64,000 nucleotides of DNA, from contig NZ_FMBM01000002.1 of NCBI RefSeq assembly GCF_900094735.1, positions 1,364,001-1,428,000 on the forward strand, written 5' to 3'. Positions 62,796-64,000 of the stretch are shown piece by piece. Numbering within the stretch: the stretch's first letter is position 1; each line of letters begins with the position of its first letter. The stretch comes from Saliniramus fredricksonii (GTDB lineage: Bacteria; Pseudomonadota; Alphaproteobacteria; Rhizobiales; Beijerinckiaceae). A program made the position numbers and the translations under genes. Under the pieces are notes generated by a model that saw nothing but the letters and a program-made list of their open reading frames with translations, was not told where the DNA came from and searched no databases.

Positions 62796-64000
62796 TCATC
62801 CGGGAAGGCTCCCGGGGCGCGTGCGCGCGATCTCGCCCCGCCGTGCCTGATCGAAGGCGAAGCCTGCAAACCCGGACACGATGAAGGCATGCAGGCCGAC
62901 ATAGCCGGCCAGCACGCCGTGCAGGGCGTCGCGCGCGTGCGCGGTCGGATCGTCGAGCGCCGTCGCGGCGAGCCAGCCGACGAGGGCGAGCGCGACGAGA
63001 TTGGCGGTGAGCCCCGCCCCCGCCCCGGCAAAGACCGGCTTTGCGCGCCTGCGGGCCGCATCCGCGAAGCGTGCCGCGAGCATACCGATCGCGAGCGCGA
63101 GCACGATCGCGCCGATCAGCAGCGCTTCCGGCATGCCACCCTGACCCGGCGAGGGAGCCGGCCAGCCCGGGGCGACCACGGAGAGGAAGCCGACGCCGAA
63201 GAGCAGCGAGGCGAACAACGTCCCGTTCGCCACCAGCAGGCAGACCGCGCCCGTATGCGCAAGCGTCATCCGTTTGTGGCACTGGACCGGCAGATCGAGC
63301 CCCGGCGCCACGGGCACGGGATCATGATCACGCGCGAAGGCCATCCCCCTGCCCCAGCGCCAGACCAGCACCGTGACCAGCGCAAGTGCGGGAAGCGTCA
63401 TCCAGTAGAGGCCGGCGAGCATCATCAGCACGAACAGGCCGATCGCTGCGGCAAGTCCGAGCGGCAAGGCGGAATTGCCCGGCAGGACCGCAACGTGATC
63501 GGGCCGGGCGGATCCTGCCTCCGTCACGAGGAGTTCGCGCAGGCCACGCGGCGCCCCGGGCAACGCCCCCTCCCCGCGCGCGAGTACGAGACGGGCATCG
63601 GCATGCTGCTGCGCCGGGAGCGGAAGCGAGGCGAAGGTATAGCTCGGCGTGGGCAGCGCCATCGCCCATTCCAGGGTCGGCGCTTGCCAGGGATTGCGCG
63701 ACCTGCGCCGCCCCATCAGCGCCTGCAGGATCAGATCGAGCGCAAACAGCGCGAAACCGATCGTCATCACGAAGCCGAAGATCGACGAAGTCAGATTGAG
63801 CCAAGTCCATTCCGGATTGCCGGGATAGACGTCGATACGGCGCGGCATGCCCATGAGACCGGTCAGATGCATGATGAAGAAGGTGCCATGAAAACCGATC
63901 AGGATCACGCAGAAAGCGGCGGCGCCGAGCCCCTTGATCGGCGCACGCCCGGTGATCTGCGGCATCCAGTAAGTGGCCGCTGCCATCATCGGAAAGACGA
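62796..64000 (-). CDS. Cytochrome c oxidase subunit I with fused subunit III-like tail (N-terminus outside window)
   Basis: The C-terminal ~400 residues of a haem-copper oxidase. The first part shows the end of subunit I (LIGFHGTFFIMHLTGLMGMP, with the last helices and the YP-type end of subunit I), then, after a linker near residue 150 of the visible part, a second block with its own membrane helices (HKRMTLAHTGAVCLLVANGT and a C-terminal HAFIVSGFAGFAFD) like subunit III. Such I-III fusions (CoxAC) occur in alphaproteobacteria. It heads the operon of small membrane genes downstream. Confidence 0.88.
   Translation of the reverse strand, partial: VFPMMAAATYWMPQITGRAPIKGLGAAAFCVILIGFHGTFFIMHLTGLMGMPRRIDVYPGNPEWTWLNLTSSIFGFVMTIGFALFALDLILQALMGRRRSRNPWQAPTLEWAMALPTPSYTFASLPLPAQQHADARLVLARGEGALPGAPRGLRELLVTEAGSARPDHVAVLPGNSALPLGLAAAIGLFVLMMLAGLYWMTLPALALVTVLVWRWGRGMAFARDHDPVPVAPGLDLPVQCHKRMTLAHTGAVCLLVANGTLFASLLFGVGFLSVVAPGWPAPSPGQGGMPEALLIGAIVLALAIGMLAARFADAARRRAKPVFAGAGAGLTANLVALALVGWLAATALDDPTAHARDALHGVLAGYVGLHAFIVSGFAGFAFDQARRGEIARTRPGSLPG

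Overview
The window is high-GC DNA from an alphaproteobacterium, most likely a member of the Hyphomicrobiales (Rhizobiales). The evidence is Irr-type iron boxes (TTTAGAA-N3-TTCTAAA) before bacterioferritin genes, an IalB-family protein, a cytochrome oxidase subunit I fused to a subunit III-like tail, a GntR/TRAP catabolic cluster and a rlpA-dacF-tmk-holB-metG-tatD cell-cycle/translation cluster. No species can be named from the sequence alone.

Layout. 1-3.6 kb: a TRAP-transporter/aldo-keto reductase operon with a divergent GntR regulator. 3.8-5.1 kb: Hsp20 and a fasciclin-domain protein. 5.5-7.1 kb: a decayed tyrosine recombinase next to tRNA-Glu. 7.2-16.3 kb: housekeeping genes (recJ, GNAT, Irr-controlled bfd and bfr, isochorismatase-like hydrolase, an SbcCD/YhaNO-like nuclease pair, tRNA-Asn, a RarD-like transporter). 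16.8-18.6 kb: a ParA/ribbon-helix-helix pair and a GST. 18.9-44 kb: an accessory island. 44.3-46 kb: tRNA-Ser and a second ParA/ribbon-helix-helix pair behind GATCACAGGAT repeats. 46.3-53.4 kb: rlpA, dacF, tmk, holB, metG, tatD and an MBL hydrolase. 53.6-56.6 kb: a quinone oxidoreductase, small unknowns and a UPF0178 protein. 56.6-60.3 kb: modE-modA-modB-modC and a TSUP permease, with a Mo-box-like palindrome. 60.5-62.2 kb: a composite unknown membrane protein. 62.4-64.0 kb: a terminal oxidase operon running off the window.

The accessory island is the main interest. It is a two-partner secretion / contact-dependent inhibition (CDI) locus in the order ialB - short TpsA - TpsB - Sel1-repeat protein - 2589-residue CdiA-like effector - immunity gene (ATGA overlap). 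A paralogous but GC-rich second immunity gene follows. Next comes an orphan effector cassette: about 1.2 kb duplicated from cdiA, a new pre-toxin region, a WHH-type HNH nuclease and a DUF7716-like immunity protein. A second orphan cassette duplicates a more distal part of cdiA and has lost its toxin to insertion sequences. The toxin tail can therefore be exchanged at two different points. The distal end is an IS graveyard: an IS1634-like element inserted in inverted orientation into its own copy (both 1908 bp, 5-bp target duplications resolved), and an IS1111-type element inserted into an IS1380-family transposase.

The two ParA/ribbon-helix-helix modules lie on either side of this island, about 27 kb apart. 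Whether that is functional or coincidental cannot be told from the sequence.
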